Shown here: piece after piece, positions 37,844 through 46,704 of the stretch
How positions within the stretch are numbered: the stretch's first letter is position 1
How the letters are laid out: the number at the start of each line of letters is the position of its first letter
Assembly: GCF_024259515.1 (NCBI RefSeq)
Contig: NZ_JANBWE010000001.1
Location: forward strand, 1,078,010 to 1,142,009
Origin: Salirhabdus salicampi
GTDB lineage: Bacteria > Bacillota > Bacilli > Bacillales > Alkalibacillaceae
Direction: 5' to 3'
DNA: 64,000 bases
Translations under genes and position numbers: made by a program
The notes under the pieces: generated by a model
Databases searched by the model: none
What the model saw: only the letters and a program-made list of their open reading frames with translations
What the model was told of the DNA's origin: nothing

Positions 37844-38461
37844 TTAATTCGAGTTTGAGCTCTTATTATTGTTATCATTTTTATCTAGTATTATTGATGA
37901 GGAATCTTCATAATTAACTGTAGCTGCTATACTCACATCCTTAAAAATATGAACTATTTCTTTTTGTTCATTTACAATATTTAAATCATAACCGCTATTA
38001 TTACTTAAAATACTTTCTATATTGTATGTGGACTTCGAAGGCAAACTTTGTTTAAAAGTCACATAATAATCTAAACGATTGTTCTCATCCATTGTAGGAC
38101 CTTTAACCAAATCAGAGTGCTCACTACCTGTGATATTTTGAATCTTATCAGGATATTCAATAAAGAAATAGTAATCAGTTTTCTTTAACAGTTCGTATAA
38201 ATGAGTGTTAATAATAAAATCTAGTTTAATTATTAATTCGTTTGTTTCTTTATCAATCGATGTTAAAAATGATTGAATAACAAAGTTGGGCGGGATAAAT
38301 TGTTCTACTAAGGTAATTGGTCTTTTTTTACTTTCATAATTGATTTCCTCGTCAAAATCTTCATTTGTTTCTTTCGAATAACTAGAATTATGAGGATTGC
38401 AAGAGACAAGGATTATTGCTAATAACAAAATTATTTTAGTTAAAACTATTGTTTTTTTCAT
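37844..38461 (-). CDS. lipoprotein, 205 aa, unknown family
   Basis: Lipoprotein signal KKTIVLTKIILLLAIILVSC (Cys about residue 21, lipobox LVSC) and a soluble beta-rich domain (PITLVEQFIPPNFVIQSFLT, KLDFIINTHLYELLKKTDYYF) with a Ser/Asn/Asp-rich tail. Not recognised. It starts 9 bp after the stop of the secreted protein gene at 38471, so the two form a bicistronic unit, an arrangement seen for exported toxin/immunity or receptor pairs (inference). Confidence 0.7.
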   Translation of the reverse strand: MKKTIVLTKIILLLAIILVSCNPHNSSYSKETNEDFDEEINYESKKRPITLVEQFIPPNFVIQSFLTSIDKETNELIIKLDFIINTHLYELLKKTDYYFFIEYPDKIQNITGSEHSDLVKGPTMDENNRLDYYVTFKQSLPSKSTYNIESILSNNSGYDLNIVNEQKEIVHIFKDVSIAATVNYEDSSSIILDKNDNNNKSSNSN

Positions 38462-38470
38462 AGTAACTAA

Positions 38471-38998
38471 TTATAGCTCCTGTTTATCAGACCAACTTTG
38501 GAATGTCCAATTACCATCCACGCTCTTAGAACTAGTATAACATCTAGAGTCAGTATATGTTTCTGTTCCACTAGCCTTTACCCATTCGCTACCAGCTCTT
38601 AGTCGATACGTAGAATAGGCTGGAACACTCCAAGTAATGCTTAAAGTTTCTGATGTTGTTACTCCCCATCCCACTTGGGTATCTACACCAGCCGAAGCAA
38701 CCATTCCATCTAAAGATACTGACACAGTTGTACTTGCATCAGCTGATTCGGTTACACTAACCGAATACGTAACTGAATCAGTTGTAGGGGAATTATTAGT
38801 ATGCTCGTGTTGAAATTCAACTTCCTTATAAGCGTAATCGTCTAAATGAGAGTATGTATAGCCCTCATTACAAGCCTGATAAAACAAAGTTTCACTTTCA
38901 ACTGCCGAAACATTGTTTCCAAGAGTTGTTACAGACAAACATAAGCTTAAAAATACAATTAGTGCTGATCTTTTTAAAGATTTAATAGATTTGATAAT
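38471..38998 (-). CDS. secreted beta-rich Ser/Thr protein, ~175 aa, apparent ATT/ATC start
   Basis: Signal peptide KSLKRSALIVFLSLCLSVTT then LGNNVSAVES, followed by a mature domain dominated by alternating Ser/Thr/Val strands (YSVSVTESADASTTVSVSLD, then VGWGVTTSETLSITWSVPAY) and two Cys (CNEGY, SRCYTS). Such alternation resembles amphipathic strands of pore-forming or stalk proteins. The only canonical start in frame (TTG at 39064) gives an implausible pre-signal and has no ribosome site. AGGAGG at 39009-39004 is correctly spaced for in-frame ATT (38998) or ATC (38995). Confidence 0.65.
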   Translation of the reverse strand: MIKSIKSLKRSALIVFLSLCLSVTTLGNNVSAVESETLFYQACNEGYTYSHLDDYAYKEVEFQHEHTNNSPTTDSVTYSVSVTESADASTTVSVSLDGMVASAGVDTQVGWGVTTSETLSITWSVPAYSTYRLRAGSEWVKASGTETYTDSRCYTSSKSVDGNWTFQSWSDKQEL

Positions 38999-39207
38999 AA
39001 TAACCTCCTCGATATATTTTACAATTTCTTCAATTATATTTACATAATGGTAAACGGCTTTCAATAGATAGCAAAGAAAACACTACTAATTTACCAGGAG
39101 TAAAAGTAGATTAAATTAATAAATTGATTTATCAATAAATCATAATGTTATCTACTAGTTTTTAAAATTTTTGATTTGGATTTTTAGTTACATTTCACTA
39201 GCCTTTT

Positions 39208-39891
39208 TTATTGTTTATCGCCTTTCATTTTCATAATATGGTAATCGGTTGCCCAAGTCATTGAACGACTTTTACACAGTCTATGGATTGTCTCAATAAT
39301 TATCTCTTCACTCGTTTTCAAAATATCTTCAGAAGAAGGAAACCTTTGAAGAGTTAAGAGTGAAACCACTGAATATAAATCCCCAAAAACCCCTTTATAT
39401 TCAGGAAATACTTGTTCCAACACTGCCTGAAATTGAAGTTTTGTTTGCATCGCAACTCCAGTGATATTCTCATGTTGTCTCGTGAGATTACGGAGGTTTA
39501 AAAGCTGGACCCCACGTTTTTTATGAGGCTCTAATTCTTCTTTGTAGAACAACTCACAGAGAAGGTATGCATCAATGGCATCCGTTTTAACTTTCCTCAA
39601 ACTCGAACTCCTAGCTTTGTATGAAATTAAAGGATTGATGATAATTAATAGATAACCACGTTCCTCCAGATAATGAACAACAGGCGTTTGATAATGTCCA
39701 GTTGACTCTAATATGACTGGGGGCTTTTGACCAGACTCTTTCTTTACATCCTCAAGAAAATCTATTAGTAAATTAAGTCCCTCAAGTGTATGAGAGACTT
39801 TGAAACTCTTCCGAAACACTTTTCCCTTGTCCAAGAAACCTTGAACTTGGCTTTCCCCTTTTGAAATATCCAGACCAACGACTGGATTCAT
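39208..39891 (-). pseudogene. IS110-family transposase, C-terminally truncated (227 aa)
   Basis: N-terminal DEDD domain intact: GLDISKGESQVQGF, ILESTGHYQTPVV, LRKVKTDAIDAYLLCELF, and LLNLRNLTRQHENITG. After LCKSRSMTWATD the match to the intact 400-aa copy stops and the frame ends KMKGDKQ. The Transposase_20 domain with the catalytic Ser is lost. GGAGGAGATAGAG precedes the ATG. Confidence 0.88.
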
Positions 39892-40150
39892 CTCTATCTC
39901 CTCCTATAACTTTGAAAATTGCCAGTAACCCCTAATGCCTAATGTAGTATCACAGCTTCGCTTGTTATACGGGATCTAGGTCCCAACCAGCCTCAAACAT
40001 GTTTCTACAAGTAGGGGGCGAACGGTTTAGTTGACGGGATCAATGTCCCACGGGCAGTTACGTTCTATCCTGGCTACTGATATAATAAGACCATATAAAA
40101 AAAGGTCAACCAGAAATATTTAGCATTTTGGCTAACCTTATAATACGAAC
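39892..40150 (-). ncRNA. IS110 5' non-coding region, candidate bridge RNA (copy 2)
   Basis: Same block as in copies 1 and 3: initial stem with AAGGTTAGCC...CTGGTTGACC and a T-run, then GTGGGACATTGATCCCGTC, CGCCCCCTACTTG, AAACATGTTT and GGGACCTAGATCCCG. Paired-loop architecture retained although the protein is broken. Confidence 0.5.
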
Positions 40151-40205
40151 GGGCAGGTTAGTTTAATTAGGAAGGACTACGAGTGATTACAAGGAGGTAC
40201 ATTTA

Positions 40206-40547
40206 ATGGACTATCTATTACTTATTGTTGCTATTTTTCTTTTGTTATTTGCCTTAAGAAAAGTCTCTATGATTAAATATTCTAAAAAGCATTCAGCTTT
40301 AAAAGAGGCTAAACAAAACGTAGTTTCGCTGTTATGGGGCGTTTTGATAATTTTAGCCATGGGATTTATTCCCTATCAAGTTTGGGTACTAACTGGAAGT
40401 TCTCATTATTGGGATGGAGTATACATTGTAGGTGGAACTGCTCTTTTAACAATAGCTGTTAGTTTTATTTTTTTTATAAAAGTGCGGTTAAATTCAACTA
40501 ACGGTGGCTTTAGTTTAAGAAGTAGTTCGCTTTTTTTATTGAGCTAA
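40206..40547 (+). CDS. small membrane protein, 113 aa
   Basis: Not recognised. Three predicted helices (about residues 3-20, 40-60 and 73-93) with a basic stretch between the first two (KYSKKHSALKEAKQN). ACAAGGAGGTACATTTA is a strong ribosome binding site. First gene of the repeat-bounded run: variant A repeat about 50 bp upstream and another directly at its stop codon. Confidence 0.7.
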   Translation: MDYLLLIVAIFLLLFALRKVSMIKYSKKHSALKEAKQNVVSLLWGVLIILAMGFIPYQVWVLTGSSHYWDGVYIVGGTALLTIAVSFIFFIKVRLNSTNGGFSLRSSSLFLLS

Positions 40548-40594
40548 CGGGGCAGGATAGCTTAATAAAGTAAATCTAATAAGGTGTTATGTTT

Positions 40595-40852
40595 ATGAAA
40601 AAAAGGTTAAAAAAGAAACAAAAAAATAAGAATGAGAAAGAAATCTTCGAACCACGCTACTTTCAATTAAGCAAAGGTAATGAAAGCATCTATATAAGGC
40701 GTGAAACAGTAGAAGGAATTCTTTCTGATGAAGCAAGGAATAATCCAGACCATATTACTTATTTGATGGCACAAGATATATGGGATTTATATGGAAGAGA
40801 TTATAATACTACTCATATTTCTGAAGAGGAATACAATAAAAAGGCGAAATGA
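40595..40852 (+). CDS. hypothetical protein, 85 aa
   Basis: Very basic N-terminus (KKRLKKKQKNKNEKE), then FQLSKGNESIYIRRETVEGI and HITYLMAQDIWDLYGRDYN. Not recognised. ATG at 40595 preferred over 40589 because AAGGTG then has 9-base spacing. Flanked by variant A repeats on both sides. Confidence 0.6.
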   Translation: MKKRLKKKQKNKNEKEIFEPRYFQLSKGNESIYIRRETVEGILSDEARNNPDHITYLMAQDIWDLYGRDYNTTHISEEEYNKKAK

Positions 40853-40902
40853 ATTTTTTATTGCGTTAGCGGGTGGCAAGAGTTCAATAAGGGTGTTTTT
40901 TT

Positions 40903-41435
40903 ATGGAGGACAAACCAGTGATAATTAAAGCAGAGATAATTACGCATCCATATTCAGGAGAATACAAAGAAAAGGTTTATGATATTTCAAGTCCGTGGAA
41001 CTCTCAAGATTGGACTTGGATAAAATTCACAAATAATGATTTAACTGAATGGTGTGGGAATTTTCGAGGCTTTCCACGAGGAGTTGCAACAACAAAAAAG
41101 AATAAATGTGTTCTTGTTCTTACTTCGGATTATTTATTTAAACTTGATTGTTTCAATGGAGAATTAACTGAATATTAGTCCCAGCCTCAATATCAAAGCT
41201 TAATATTAAGCCCTTCAGGCGATTTTGTAATTGCTGATTATTATGAAATTGCAATTATAAAATCAACTTTAGCTGAAAAGAAATATTTAGATAGTCCAAT
41301 AAAAATGGATAGAATTAAGTTTAATGGTTGGTTCGACAATAAATTATAAAATGTGATGAATTTCTAAACTGGAATAATCACGTCGAGTTAGAACTTGATG
41401 GCGATACATATGAAATCACAATTAAAGACTCTTAA
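40903..41435 (+). pseudogene. hypothetical gene broken by a stop and a frameshift
   Basis: Reads MEDKPVIIKAEIITHPYSG ... LTEWCGNFRGFPRGVATTKK ... LDCFNGELTEY, then TAG, and continues in the same frame with SQPQYQSLILSPSGDFVIAD and KYLDSPIKMDRIKFNGW. A frameshift near 41350 is needed to reach VELELDGDTYEITIKDS. Continuing protein-like sequence after the stop shows recent decay. Family not recognised. Confidence 0.65.
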
Positions 41436-41507
41436 AAATAGAAACATTACTTATTTAAGTAAAGGGGCAGGATAGTTGAAGAAGTAAAATGAAGAGGTGA
41501 TATAACA

Positions 41508-41843
41508 ATGATAAATAAACAGATACTCTTTGTTACCTTCTTAATACTTTTGTTAATAGGTTGCTCACAAAATAAAGAAGAGTATCTAATAGAAGGAACT
41601 ATTATGTCAATTAACGAAAAAAGTGGAGACATCGAAGTAGAAGGACCTATGACTGTAATAAAATCAGCAACTTCACAAGATGTAGTTGGTAACAAAACAG
41701 AATCAATGCCACATCCTATTCGGATATCAAACCCAGAAGATTATAATGTAGGACAGGAAGTAAAAGTGTCAGTAATCAATAATTACGATGAAGACGTTTG
41801 GGATTTAGATAGGCTGAAATTTGAAATTGAAATCATCAACTAA
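41508..41843 (+). CDS. DUF3221-like lipoprotein, 111 aa
   Basis: Lipoprotein signal INKQILFVTFLILLLIGC (Cys about residue 20) and a small OB-like domain: EGTIMSINEKSGDIEVEG ... NPEDYNVGQEVKVSV with DEDVWDLDRLKFEIE. The 'bx-G-x-I...Vt-Dy-Vdl-Gd-V' pattern resembles DUF3221 exported proteins. AGAGGTGATATAACA precedes the ATG. A decayed copy of its C-terminus lies at 23823-23954. Its stop is followed at once by variant B repeat/terminator. Confidence 0.7.
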   Translation: MINKQILFVTFLILLLIGCSQNKEEYLIEGTIMSINEKSGDIEVEGPMTVIKSATSQDVVGNKTESMPHPIRISNPEDYNVGQEVKVSVINNYDEDVWDLDRLKFEIEIIN

Positions 41844-41881
41844 CGGGGGCTTTCCTACAAGAAGGAAAAGCTTCTTTTTTT
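41843..41881 (+). terminator. terminator, variant B repeat
   Basis: AACGGGGGCTTTCC then GGAAAAGCTTC with TTTTTTTGTTGAA. Strong hairpin at the stop codon of the lipoprotein gene. Confidence 0.8.
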
Positions 41882-41924
41882 GTTGAAATTAAAGTAATAA
41901 TCTAATATTTTGGAGAGGGATAGA

Positions 41925-42461
41925 ATGAAAAAGTGCGTCTTTGTTTTTAGCTTTTTAATGATCGTTTCTATGTGTTTCTCATATTATCAATGGACTAGTT
42001 ATAAAACCATTCAATCTAACCAAAACAAAGCTTTAGCTCAAACAATGAAAAGTGTACATGGGCAACTAAATCATATTTATAACTTAAATAACCACTTCCT
42101 AACGAATAATAAGTATGATGTGGAGTCGGATTCAGTTGGTCGTGTTTTTACTCTAAAAAGATTTATAGTTCCATTGCAATATCTTGACCCTAGCCATCAA
42201 AAAGATTGGCAAACTATTGAAAATGCTATAAGTGTTTCCATTAACCTATATGATAACATCTTTGCTGGTAGTGCCCCCTTAACACAACAACAAGAAAAGT
42301 TCTTACTAGATATGAATAAATTAATAAAAGGTATAGAAAAGTCAATACCGACAGTAATTCATTTAACAGGAAGTGAGTTAAATAAAATTAATAGCGAGTC
42401 CTTAGAGAAAGCAGTTAGGGAAGCTATATCTTTCAGAGAGAAATGGAAAGACCGTTACTGA
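41925..42461 (+). CDS. membrane-anchored helical protein, 178 aa
   Basis: Single N-terminal membrane segment (KCVFVFSFLMIVSMCFSYYQ) and a largely helical extracytoplasmic domain rich in Asn, Gln and Ser. ATG at 41925 is preceded by GGAGAGGG; the TTG 15 bases earlier overlaps that site. Not recognised. Confidence 0.7.
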   Translation: MKKCVFVFSFLMIVSMCFSYYQWTSYKTIQSNQNKALAQTMKSVHGQLNHIYNLNNHFLTNNKYDVESDSVGRVFTLKRFIVPLQYLDPSHQKDWQTIENAISVSINLYDNIFAGSAPLTQQQEKFLLDMNKLIKGIEKSIPTVIHLTGSELNKINSESLEKAVREAISFREKWKDRY

Positions 42462-42586
42462 TTATAATTTTTAAAATTACTACATCTGTGAATTGAGCCA
42501 ATAATGGATTGACACTTTTTGTTTGAACTTATTGAACTAAAGAGGCAGGTTAGTTAAGAACGGCTAGTTAAGAAAAGGGTGGCAGA

Positions 42587-43165
42587 ATGACAAGAATAGG
42601 ACTAATTAGGCACGGAATAACTGAATGGAATTCCTTGGGTAAGGCTCAAGGTGTAAGTGATATTCCTTTAAATGAAACTGGCAGAAAGCAAGCCTCTGAC
42701 ATTGGTGATAGGCTTCTTCTTGAAGAACGGTGGGATATACTCATTACGAGTGACTTATCAAGGGCAATTGAAACCGCGAATATTATTGGTAGTAAAATTG
42801 GATTGCCCATTAGTCATATTGATAAAAGGGTACGAGAAATAAATTGTGGAGAAATTGAAGGGACTACGGAAGAACAAAGGATCAAAAAGTGGGGTAGTGA
42901 GTGGCGTAATATAGAACTTGGAATGGAAAAGTTTGAAGATGTATCTAATAGAGGTGTAGATTTCTTGAATGATATTGCTTGCACAAATGAAGGGAAACGA
43001 ATATTGGTAGTCAGCCACGGTGCTTTAATTGGATTGACCTTACAAAAGTTACTCCCTCAGAAATTCCCGCAAACCTATATTGATAATACTTCAATTACTA
43101 TTTTAAATAAAAAAGAAGATAAATGGAAGTGTGCTTTATATAACTGTACTCGACATTTGAATTGA
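42587..43165 (+). CDS. histidine phosphatase family protein, 192 aa
   Basis: Phosphoglycerate-mutase-like phosphatase. Catalytic motif LIRHGITEWN with phospho-accepting His about residue 9; EINCGEIEGTT carries the acidic partner (~85-95); second active-site His in VVSHGALIG (~143-151). It removes phosphate from small metabolites or proteins. GGGTGGCAGA precedes the ATG. Variant A repeat lies ~45 bp upstream, with unrelated genes on either side. Confidence 0.9.
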   Translation: MTRIGLIRHGITEWNSLGKAQGVSDIPLNETGRKQASDIGDRLLLEERWDILITSDLSRAIETANIIGSKIGLPISHIDKRVREINCGEIEGTTEEQRIKKWGSEWRNIELGMEKFEDVSNRGVDFLNDIACTNEGKRILVVSHGALIGLTLQKLLPQKFPQTYIDNTSITILNKKEDKWKCALYNCTRHLN

Positions 43166-43267
43166 AATATTATATAAAACCAACGGATCCTTTAGCTAAA
43201 GGAGTTGCAACACTCCTTTCTTTTAAAGCCATTGGACACAGTTGTTAAACAAAACGAGGTGATATAA

Positions 43268-43732
43268 ATGAATTGTGGAAGTGTATTCCATCAAATAGAA
43301 GTAGCTGTTAATACAATAATTCAAATTATCGAAGATTTAGAAGAAAAAGATCTACAAAAAAGACCTACTCCCAACAAACATTCAATTGGAGAGATATTAG
43401 AGCATTTAGCAATAATCTGTGAAGCAGATTGGCGTATTTCCAATGAAGTATCGGAAGAAGAAATGGCAGATTTCTATTCGGGAGTATCGTATAAAACTTT
43501 GGATTCAATAAAAAATGGTTTACTTACAAATTTTAGTTCATTAAAAAGTAATTATAAGAATATGTCCGACGAAGAACTTATGTCGGAAACTACTTCGTAT
43601 TGGGGTTTGACTTACACAAGATACGAATGGCTGTTAGAGGTTTTAGCTCACGTTTATCATCATAGAGGACAATTACACGCTATGCTTGTTCATTGTTATG
43701 AAAAAGACCCTAACATCTTAATGTTTGAATAA
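43268..43732 (+). CDS. DinB family protein, 154 aa
   Basis: Four-helix DinB/YfiT-like protein. Metal-ligand histidines visible as KHSIGEILEHLAII (His ~39 and ~46) and VYHHRGQLHAML (His ~138-145). Bacillus members are putative thiol transferases or metal-dependent enzymes. AACGAGGTGATATAA upstream of the ATG. Like its neighbours it is a single gene between repeat copies. Confidence 0.88.
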   Translation: MNCGSVFHQIEVAVNTIIQIIEDLEEKDLQKRPTPNKHSIGEILEHLAIICEADWRISNEVSEEEMADFYSGVSYKTLDSIKNGLLTNFSSLKSNYKNMSDEELMSETTSYWGLTYTRYEWLLEVLAHVYHHRGQLHAMLVHCYEKDPNILMFE

Positions 43733-43899
43733 TTCTTCTTCAACAAACGGGTGCAAAAGTTAAACAAGAGATCATCAAATCGATGGTCTTTATTTTTATG
43801 AAAAAATGATTGGAATATTATGTTAATATAGATTATAAGGATCTCGTGCTAACGAAGCAGGTTAGTTTAATAAGCAAATAAATCAGAAGGGAGTAATAT

Positions 43900-44466
43900 A
43901 TGGTTATTTTAATAAGTGCTGTAAGTGGTACTGGTAAAACCTTGATGGCTCAAAAGTTACTAGACAAATATCATATTTCTTATCTTTCTATAGACCATTT
44001 AAAAATGGGCTTGTACAGAGGAGATAAAAATTGTGGATTTACACCACTAGATAGTAACGAAGTCATTGGAGATAAACTCTGGCCAATATTAAAAGGGATC
44101 ATTATGACAAATATCGAGAATGAACAACATATCATTATTGAAGGATGCTATATATTGCCTCATTATATGAAGGGCTTTGACATCAATTATTCAGATAAAA
44201 TCATTCCAGTATTTTTAGGTTTTTCGACGAATTATATTCAAGAAAACTACGAAACAAAAATAGTGAAACATAGGAATGCTATTGAACTCCGTAATTGGCC
44301 CGAAGAAATAACGATAAAAGAACTAATCAAGGAACATAAAGAATTTAAAACAAAATGTTTACAAGCAGGTGTTAGGTATTTTGAAATTGAAAACGACTAT
44401 GACAAAGAAATATTGAATGTTTATGACTATATAGAGGCTGAAAAAAGGAGAATTAAACCTTTATAA
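43900..44466 (+). CDS. P-loop kinase-like protein (AAA_33/Zeta-like), 188 aa
   Basis: Walker A as SAVSGTGKTLMA (residues ~6-17), an acidic DxxK segment IDHLKMGLYRG (~29-39), and a Walker-B-like IIIEGCYILPH. Small kinase fold of unknown substrate. AGAAGGGAGTAATAT upstream. Preceded by a variant A repeat (43853) and followed by the repeat head into which the IS110 copy 3 is inserted. Confidence 0.82.
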   Translation: MVILISAVSGTGKTLMAQKLLDKYHISYLSIDHLKMGLYRGDKNCGFTPLDSNEVIGDKLWPILKGIIMTNIENEQHIIIEGCYILPHYMKGFDINYSDKIIPVFLGFSTNYIQENYETKIVKHRNAIELRNWPEEITIKELIKEHKEFKTKCLQAGVRYFEIENDYDKEILNVYDYIEAEKRRIKPL

Positions 44467-44505
44467 ATTGGGGTTCTCAATTATAGTTATTGAAGTAACG
44501 GGGGC

Positions 44506-44755
44506 GTTCGTATTATAAGGTTAACCAGATTTTACTGGTTGACCTTTTTTATATAGGACCTATTATATCAGTAGCCAGGGTAGGACGAACGGGTGCGTGG
44601 GACCATTGATCCCGTCAACTAAACTGTCCACCCCCTACTCATAGAAACATGTTTGAGGCTGGTTGAGACAATGATCTCGAATAACAAGCGAAGCTATGAT
44701 ACTAGGAGATGGATTTAGGGGCACTGGTAAGTAAACAGGAGAGGACGCGATAGAT
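44506..44755 (+). ncRNA. IS110 5' non-coding region, candidate bridge RNA (copy 3)
   Basis: Hairpin GGTTAACCAG...CTGGTTGACC with T-run, then GTGGGACCATTGATCCCGTC, CACCCCCTACTC, AAACATGTTTGAGGCTGG, GAGACAATGATCTCG and AACAAGCGAAGC. Two GGGAC/GAGAC stem-loops are the natural candidates for target- and donor-binding loops of a bridge RNA. This copy goes with an intact transposase and is the best one to test. Confidence 0.55.
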
Positions 44756-45958
44756 ATGAATCCAGTAATTGGTCTGGATGTTTCAAAAGGGGAAAGTGAA
44801 GTACAAGCCTTTTTAGATAAGAGAAAACCTTATAAAAGAAGCTTTAGTGTGTTGCACAATAATGAGGGTTTAGAAAGATTACTTGTTTTTTTGATAGAAG
44901 TGGAGGATGAAACTGGGGTTAAACCAACAGTGATATTCGAATCAACGGGACATTATCACACATCAATTGTTCAGTTCTTGGAGGAGAATGATTATCTCTA
45001 CATTATGGTCAATCCGTTACTCTCTTATCAAGCAAAAAAATCTAGTTTACGTAAAGTGAAAACCGATGCGATAGATGCTTATAACTTATGTGAGCTTTAC
45101 TATAAAGAAGAATTGGAGCCATATAAACAAAGAGGTATTAAACTTCTAAACTTACGAAATCTCTCAAGACAGCACGAAACAGTAACAGGTATTTATGTAC
45201 AAACCAAACTACAATTCCAAGCCATTTTAGATCAGGTATTTCCTAAGTATAGAGGGGTTTTTGGAGATTTATATTCAAAGGTTTCACTAAACACGTTATT
45301 GGCATTTAGTACATCGAAAGATGTTTTGAAGGCTGGGGAAAAACGACTTACTGATAAAATTGCAAGTGAATGTGTAACTAGGTCAGAGCATTGGGCAAAG
45401 GATAGAGCCCATAAGTTGGTCGAAGCAGCTCATCGTAATCCATTTAACAACATATTATACCAGAGCCATTTGATTAGCCTTCAAATGTATATTCAGATGC
45501 TTCTTCAGTACCAAGAGCATCTTTCAAAACTAGATGACCAAATAGATGCCCTGGCAGAAGAAATAGAAGAATATAAGATTATCCAATCGATCCCTGGAGT
45601 AGGAGGAAAAATCGCTGCAACGATAATTTCCGAAATCGGAGAGATCGAACGGTTTAATCACCCTAAAAAACTTGTTGCCTTCTCTGGTATTGATCCGAGT
45701 GTTCATTCGTCTGGTAAGTTTACAGCATCGATTAATCGGATAAGCAAGAGAGGATCAAGTCGATTGCGTCATGCCTTGTATATGGCAGCACTCTGTGGCA
45801 TTCGTAGTTCTCGTAATAAAAAGCTAAGAGAGTTTTATGATCGCAAAAGAGCAGAAGGTAAGCCATTTAAAGTAGCTATGATTGCTTGTACTAATAAGCT
45901 TGTTCATTGGATTTATATACTTTTGAAACGCAAAGAGACATTCCTAGATTTAGCTTAA
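44756..45958 (+). CDS. IS110-family transposase, 400 aa
   Basis: Intact recombinase. N-terminal DEDD RuvC-like domain: GLDVSKGESEV (Asp ~8), VIFESTGHYHT (Glu ~61), KTDAIDAYNLC (Asp ~102 and ~105). Coiled-coil region ~240-275. C-terminal Transposase_20: IQSIPGVGGKIAATIISEIG then FSGIDPSVHSSGKFTAS and KRGSSRLRHALYMAA with the catalytic Ser region. Works with the bridge RNA from its 5' end to recombine the IS circle with a target. Ends within ~70 bp of the right end. Confidence 0.95.
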   Translation: MNPVIGLDVSKGESEVQAFLDKRKPYKRSFSVLHNNEGLERLLVFLIEVEDETGVKPTVIFESTGHYHTSIVQFLEENDYLYIMVNPLLSYQAKKSSLRKVKTDAIDAYNLCELYYKEELEPYKQRGIKLLNLRNLSRQHETVTGIYVQTKLQFQAILDQVFPKYRGVFGDLYSKVSLNTLLAFSTSKDVLKAGEKRLTDKIASECVTRSEHWAKDRAHKLVEAAHRNPFNNILYQSHLISLQMYIQMLLQYQEHLSKLDDQIDALAEEIEEYKIIQSIPGVGGKIAATIISEIGEIERFNHPKKLVAFSGIDPSVHSSGKFTASINRISKRGSSRLRHALYMAALCGIRSSRNKKLREFYDRKRAEGKPFKVAMIACTNKLVHWIYILLKRKETFLDLA

Positions 45959-46197
45959 TCCACAGTAAAATACAAGAAATGAAAAACCTTCCAAAATGTA
46001 TTTGGAGGGTTATTTGGCATGTCCTAGAATAGTATAACATGGAGAAATATAATTTTTTATAGAAAATTATTGACTCCTATTAGCTGGTTTAATACAAGAA
46101 AGGTTAAAGCCTTTGTTCGATGAAGTAATTTTACTAACAAAGCAGGATAGTTGAATAAGAATCAGTGTTAAAATAAACGTAAACTCTACGTTAAGAA

Positions 46198-46482
46198 GTG
46201 TGGGGATTGTATAACGGTGGATGGGCAACAGCTCTTGACTTGGAAGGTAATCAACTTATACCTTTCTTCCCTAAAAAAGAATTTGCAGCAAGTTGTGCAA
46301 AGAATGAATGGGAAGGATATAAACCAGAAGTGATTGATTTAACCGAGTTTATAAATGATTGGCTATCTGGAATGAGTAAGGATGGAATAAAGCCTTCCAT
46401 TTTTCCAAATGACGATAATACTGTTGTGTTAAATATTGACGTACTTCTATCGGATTTAGAAAACGAACTTGAAAATTATTAA
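46198..46482 (+). CDS. DUF2750-like protein, N-terminally shortened, 94 aa
   Basis: Matches the DUF2750 pattern: VWGLYNGGWATALDLEGNQL, PFFPKKEFAASCAKNEWEGY, VIDLTEFINDWLSGMSKDGI and PSIFPNDDNTVVL. Usual members have ~20 more residues before the W-L/G segment. Here translation would start at GTG within it, with no good ribosome site, so this is probably a 5'-truncated gene. It follows a variant A repeat (46135). Confidence 0.6.
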   Translation: MWGLYNGGWATALDLEGNQLIPFFPKKEFAASCAKNEWEGYKPEVIDLTEFINDWLSGMSKDGIKPSIFPNDDNTVVLNIDVLLSDLENELENY

Positions 46483-46518
46483 AGTAAACAGGGGATTACA
46501 GTTAAAAGGGGAATGCAT

Positions 46519-46690
46519 ATGCCTATTCCAGAAATAACCTTGGAAGTGATAGAGATATCGCTGACGAAAAAGATGAAATATATATAGGTTATTTATATTC
46601 TATTGATAATATAAACACTTTTATTCAGTTTATATAAATGAAAATAAAGTTGCTGTGTGTAACATAAAGAAAATTGAAAATTGGAAGTGA
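46519..46690 (+). pseudogene. decayed small gene
   Basis: ATG with AAAGGGGAATGCAT upstream opens MPIPEIT..., but the coding-like sequence shifts frame to SDRDIADEKDEIYIGYLYSI, and again near 46620 to FYSVYINENKVAVCNIKKIENWK before a stop. Not recognised. Confidence 0.5.
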
Positions 46691-46704
46691 TTTAATCTTC
46701 CACT

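Larger units (their letters stand above)
39208..40150 (-). mobile_element. IS110-family element, copy 2 (truncated)
   Basis: Left end (plus-strand 40150, reading GTTCGTATTATAAGG on the minus strand) and the 5' non-coding block are present. The transposase loses its C-terminal half near 39240 and no right-end hairpin is found. Its left flank is the dispersed repeat in reverse orientation (AAACTAACCTGCCC). Confidence 0.8.
44506..46025 (+). mobile_element. IS110-family element, copy 3 (intact)
   Basis: Full element of about 1.52 kb. Left end GTTCGTATTATAAGG follows repeat head GTAACGGGGGC. The right end lies after a CCTTCC...GGAGGG hairpin, followed by AGAATAGT, which resembles the remaining half of variant A (GCAGAATAGTTG at 47193). 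So it appears to split one repeat copy. Boundaries are inferred from that match. Confidence 0.8.
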
